From: Alphaproteobacteria bacterium
GTDB lineage: Bacteria; Pseudomonadota; Alphaproteobacteria; M2410
Direction of reading: 5' to 3'
NCBI GenBank assembly: GCA_021774955.1
Contig: JAJFIN010000178.1
Span: 1-7,834, forward strand
DNA length: 7,834 bases
Shown here: piece after piece, positions 5,075 through 7,834 of the stretch
Layout of the letters: each line of letters opens with the position of its first letter
How positions within the stretch are numbered: the first letter of the stretch is position 1
Made by a program: the position numbers and the translations under genes
Notes under the pieces: model-generated
Database searches by the model: none
The model's input: the letters and a program-made list of their open reading frames with translations, nothing else
What the model was told of the DNA's origin: nothing

Positions 5075-5103
5075 AAAAAGCGATGAAGGGTGGCGCGCAT
5101 CGC
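5075..5103 (-). terminator. Possible weak intrinsic terminator between the GH57 gene and pseB
   Basis: Read on the - strand, GCGATG (5103-5098) pairs with CATCGC (5085-5080) across a 12-base loop, followed by five T (5079-5075). The stem is short and the loop long, so it would be leaky. It begins 8 bases after the GH57 stop. If active, pseB-pseC need a promoter in 4996-5074, where I see only poor sigma-70-like matches. Confidence 0.4.
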
Positions 5104-5110
5104 CGCGAAT

Positions 5111-7069
5111 TCAGACCGGTGTTGCAGACAATGAAAAACTGAACTGACGCGGACCTTGCGTGGTTTCAATGGGGTTTCGTGTCTCGTCCATTTCCAAGGC
5201 TGACAGGCTTACGCGGCAGAAGACATTGTCAACGACCGGCTTATGGGTAATGAGGCCCAACAGAGCAGCCTTGGTCATGTCGACATCAATGCGTAAGCGC
5301 CATTTGTCGTCGCCAAGGTCGACCCAGCCTTCGGTCATGCCGAGACCGCAACTGGCGGAGACAAGAAACGTCACCGGCGCTCCATGGTCAACGTCGATGC
5401 CGGCGAGAGCAAATGTTTCTGGATCCACGCCGCCATTGTGGCTGCGATAGGTGAGCTGTTGAATATCAAAGGCGTCGGGGTTGAGAGTAAAATTGCCCAT
5501 GCGCAGAGATCCGCGGTGGGCATCCTGCCAATCAAGCAGGATATCGTAATCAACGCGGGGTGTGTCTGGGTGAATGGTTAAGGATTTGGTAATGAGTCCC
5601 TTAGGCGTGTCGATTTTTGTTTGCACGATCAAACAGTTTGTTTCTGGATCGATAGACCAGTTAGCCTGGGCCGGATTGAGATCGGTGACCTTGGGCGCGC
5701 CAGGACTTTCTAAAGTGACGCCACCGCTATACCAATCAAAGCCATAGCCAATATGATCGAAGAAACCGTGGGGTAGGGTTCCGCATAAGGTGCGTTGTTC
5801 TTTCTTGTTCACTATTGTGAAGGCTTGCACAGCGAGGCCGCGGCGTTTGTTGAGGATGAGTTCGAGGCACTTTGTCTTTATGGTCAAAAGGGTTTCTGTT
5901 TCGGTCACAACTGGAGCAGGGACTTTTTTGTTTGGCGAGAAAACTTTGACCTTTGGCGATGAAAATTTCTGCGACAATTGATCGAGCTCGCCGTTATAAG
6001 CCGCCCATCTTTTTTCAGTGATGTGGGTGCGAAAGTCGCTGGCCCAAAGATAACAAAGCTGGCGCCAGTCGTCCTGCGTTGCGTCTTTTGATTGAGCCAT
6101 GGCTTGGTAAAGCTGCCAGCATTTGGTATTGGCATAAACATCATCGCGGCCCGATACCGACCAGCGGGTAATATTGTATTTGTGCTGTTTCTTTACCGGG
6201 ATTGGGTAATCGGCTGTTTCTAACGATAGCGGCGCTGGAGCTTTGCAAGCCTTGATCGCGAGGGCATCGCTGGGCTTGATGAGTTTGATCGTTGTGTCAT
6301 CGACGACTTTTTTTAACGCGTGTTCTATGCGGTTCCATTCACTTTCCTGAGACGGGGCGGCTTCGGTTTGAAACCGTCCGGGCCGATAGTCGAAAATCTC
6401 TACGTCATTACCGTAAACGGGCAGTACACGGTCTTCTTCACCGACTTGGCTTTCAATATAAGTGCAATACTCATCGGTTGAGATGTCGCCGTGGGCTAAG
6501 CGCTGGAATTTCTGAAAGGCAATGGTGTTGGTCCACAATACCGGCAGGGTCGCTTTTGTTCCCTTGGCTTCTTGAGCGGCGTAGCGCCAATAAGGTGACC
6601 ATTCGGGATGGCGTGCGGCGCAATTGTCCCAATCCATGATGATCGCGGAATAGCCCGCTTGTTGATAATGTTCGATCAGCCCGCGGCTATAGGCTTGCTC
6701 GTTAACAAGGGCGAGGGTGGGCTTGATACCAAGAAGGCGCTGATAGGTTTCGTTGCCGATGGAAAGATTGTGTTCAACGACTTCGGCGGGAACGAGCGGA
6801 CCAATGAGCTGGGCATAACCGGCGCCAACAAATTCGATGATGCCTTCGTCGATCAAATCGCGGAGTGTGGTGATCCAGTTGGGATCGATGCGTGCGATTT
6901 CTTCGAGCGTATAACCGGTGGCCTCAATAGCCATCGGCCATTTGTGTTTGTTTGCAAGATTAAGAAGAGGCCAGTAACATTTTTCGACGATTGTCTTGCG
7001 ATCGTCGGCCTCGATCGAAGAGAAGGCGATGTTGAGATGAAACAGACAATATCCGTATAGGGTCGCCAT
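5111..7069 (-). CDS. GH57-type glycoside hydrolase/glucanotransferase-like protein
   Basis: This 652-residue protein has an N-terminal (beta/alpha)7-barrel of the glycoside hydrolase 57 / polysaccharide deacetylase superfamily and a C-terminal beta-rich region. GH57 motifs in order: FHLN (10-13, in place of HQP), IIEFVGAGYAQLIGPLVP (77-94, motif 2), LVNEQAYS (121-128) with E124 at the nucleophile position, and VYGNDVEIF (218-226) with D222 at the acid/base position, as in the YGDDGEKF motif of GH57 4-alpha-glucanotransferases. WSVSGRDD (303-310) and LWASDFRTHI (341-350) resemble the helical bundle. About 380-652 is probably a beta-sandwich. There is no signal peptide, so it is cytoplasmic. 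The substrate is unknown: the family includes alpha-glucan enzymes and alpha-galactosidases, but the setting suggests a flagellar or surface glycan. ATG 7069 is 3 bases after the ATP-grasp stop with no clear SD, so coupled translation is likely. Confidence 0.8.
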   Translation of the reverse strand: MATLYGYCLFHLNIAFSSIEADDRKTIVEKCYWPLLNLANKHKWPMAIEATGYTLEEIARIDPNWITTLRDLIDEGIIEFVGAGYAQLIGPLVPAEVVEHNLSIGNETYQRLLGIKPTLALVNEQAYSRGLIEHYQQAGYSAIIMDWDNCAARHPEWSPYWRYAAQEAKGTKATLPVLWTNTIAFQKFQRLAHGDISTDEYCTYIESQVGEEDRVLPVYGNDVEIFDYRPGRFQTEAAPSQESEWNRIEHALKKVVDDTTIKLIKPSDALAIKACKAPAPLSLETADYPIPVKKQHKYNITRWSVSGRDDVYANTKCWQLYQAMAQSKDATQDDWRQLCYLWASDFRTHITEKRWAAYNGELDQLSQKFSSPKVKVFSPNKKVPAPVVTETETLLTIKTKCLELILNKRRGLAVQAFTIVNKKEQRTLCGTLPHGFFDHIGYGFDWYSGGVTLESPGAPKVTDLNPAQANWSIDPETNCLIVQTKIDTPKGLITKSLTIHPDTPRVDYDILLDWQDAHRGSLRMGNFTLNPDAFDIQQLTYRSHNGGVDPETFALAGIDVDHGAPVTFLVSASCGLGMTEGWVDLGDDKWRLRIDVDMTKAALLGLITHKPVVDNVFCRVSLSALEMDETRNPIETTQGPRQFSFSLSATPV

Positions 7070-7072
7070 ACT

Positions 7073-7834
7073 TCATTGCGCCGCTTGGAGGGGAGACGCC
7101 TCATCGACAGCTTCTGTTTTGATGCGGATTGTTTCAATGGCTTTTTGGGCGCGCATACGTGCTTCTTGGACAGAATCTGCCGTTGCGATGACCATGGCGG
7201 CGCGGGCTGTTGTATCGGAAGGTTGCGGCACGACCTGGCCAAGCTCAGCACTGACCATAATTTCTTCGATGCCAGGCAGGGTGCGCGCTTCTTCGACACC
7301 CCAGATGGCGCTGATGCGACCGGCATCAGGAAATTTGTAACGCTGAACGACAGCGCGTTGTTTTTTGGCGATCAGGTCTTGGCGATTGATGGGATCGTTC
7401 AAGGCCATGCGGATGACATTGCCAACAAAATCGACACCGGTATTCAGCGGGATCTCAAGTGTGCAGAAATAACCGCCGCTTAACCGCGCCGCCAATTCAA
7501 TCACATGAGGCTTGCCATCGACGACGACGATGTCACCTTTGACATTGCCGCGGGTGATGCCCATGGCTTTGGCGGCATCGGCGACGGTATCACATACCGT
7601 CTGTTGAATGTCGTCCGGGAGATGGCTGGGGAGGTCGCCGCCGTTTTCGATGAAGTAGGGCGCGTATTGTTCGAGCAGCTCGTAATTTCTGTCGGAGAAA
7701 CCGGGCGTGAAACAGGTGCCGTCGATGACAATCGATTCTGTGCTCACCTGCGGGCCGGGTAGATATTGCTCGACCATGACGCGGCCGGTTGGTGAGTTAG
7801 ATTTCGAGGCTTCAAAAGCCCAAGAGAGATCGCT
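7073..7834 (-). CDS. ATP-grasp domain protein (carboxylate-amine ligase-like), cut by the window edge
   Basis: The frame is open from the right edge (19 codons beyond ATG 7777) to the TGA at 7073-7075, giving 253 visible residues; the N-terminal part of the gene is outside. The ATP-grasp fold is shown by VMVEQYLPGPQVSTESIVIDG (about visible 19-39; the E-x-x-L-x-G-x-x-x-S-x-E pattern) and by HVIELAARLSGGYF (about 109-122), whose Glu and Arg follow the E-x-N-x-R-x-x-G-G metal and phosphate motif, with Ala where many members have Asn. The last ~100 residues, with FPDAGRISAIWGVEEARTLPGI, resemble the C-terminal domain of L-amino-acid-ligase-type ATP-grasp enzymes. Such enzymes join a carboxylate to an amine through an acyl phosphate. 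The substrate is not evident; acylation of an amino sugar or amino-acid attachment is a guess from the neighbouring pse and GH57 genes. It is tightly linked to the GH57 gene. Confidence 0.8.
   Translation of the reverse strand, partial: SDLSWAFEASKSNSPTGRVMVEQYLPGPQVSTESIVIDGTCFTPGFSDRNYELLEQYAPYFIENGGDLPSHLPDDIQQTVCDTVADAAKAMGITRGNVKGDIVVVDGKPHVIELAARLSGGYFCTLEIPLNTGVDFVGNVIRMALNDPINRQDLIAKKQRAVVQRYKFPDAGRISAIWGVEEARTLPGIEEIMVSAELGQVVPQPSDTTARAAMVIATADSVQEARMRAQKAIETIRIKTEAVDEASPLQAAQ

Noticed and set aside
6608..7060. 150-codon + strand frame opposite the start of the GH57 gene
   Set aside because: Antisense shadow; the opposite strand carries the GH57 motifs.
6853..7326. 157-codon - strand frame bridging the ATP-grasp and GH57 genes
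   Set aside because: It is in another frame across two genes with clear motifs and has a low-complexity Arg/Lys/Ser composition typical of out-of-frame translation.
1..7834. CRISPR arrays, tRNA/rRNA genes, insertion sequences, phage genes or defence systems
   Set aside because: No regularly spaced direct repeats, cloverleaf-like segments, transposase motifs or nuclease/toxin domains were seen on either strand.

Overview
The window looks like chromosomal DNA from a flagellated alphaproteobacterium, perhaps Rhodospirillales-like or Caulobacter-like. This rests on three things: compact flagellins of about 275 residues with almost no variable outer domain, a textbook sigma-54 (-24/-12) flagellin promoter with an IHF-type site, and PseB/PseC-type nucleotide-sugar genes beside the flagellins. 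The lineage is an inference; no marker gene (rRNA, ribosomal protein) is present.

Left third (1-2540, + strand): the filament region. It holds a flagellin whose first ~20 codons lie left of the window (1-768), a leader rich in small hairpins (769-929), a FlaG-family protein (930-1304), a strong intrinsic terminator (1342-1372), a 250-base regulatory region (1373-1623), a complete second flagellin (1624-2454) and another terminator. The regulatory region holds, in order, a GGCAGG/CCTGCC dyad, a perfect 14-bp palindrome, a full match to the IHF consensus, a full match to the sigma-54 consensus, a hairpin starting at the predicted 5' end of the mRNA, and a good ribosome binding site.

Centre (2541-2641): the convergent junction between the flagellin and glycan genes. 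It carries a perfect 27-bp inverted repeat (2564-2633) whose loop contains its own 10-bp palindrome, and no T-tract on either side.

Right two thirds (2642-7834, - strand, so read right to left): an ATP-grasp ligase-like gene cut by the right edge, then a GH57-type glycoside hydrolase/transferase 3 bases downstream, then after ~115 bases pseB, overlapped 16 bases by pseC. PseB and PseC catalyse the first two steps from UDP-GlcNAc toward pseudaminic acid, the nonulosonic acid that decorates Ser/Thr of many bacterial flagellins. Later steps (PseH, PseG, PseI, PseF) are not in the window. The likely joint role is to make the filament and the sugar that coats it; the GH57 and ATP-grasp genes are the least explained members and the best candidates for new glycan chemistry.

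The most interesting details are: a Shine-Dalgarno sequence 26 bases from the flaG start, with a hairpin between them that would restore normal spacing; the sigma-54/IHF/dyad layout before flagellin 2; the 27-bp inverted repeat; and the coupled ATP-grasp/GH57 pair.
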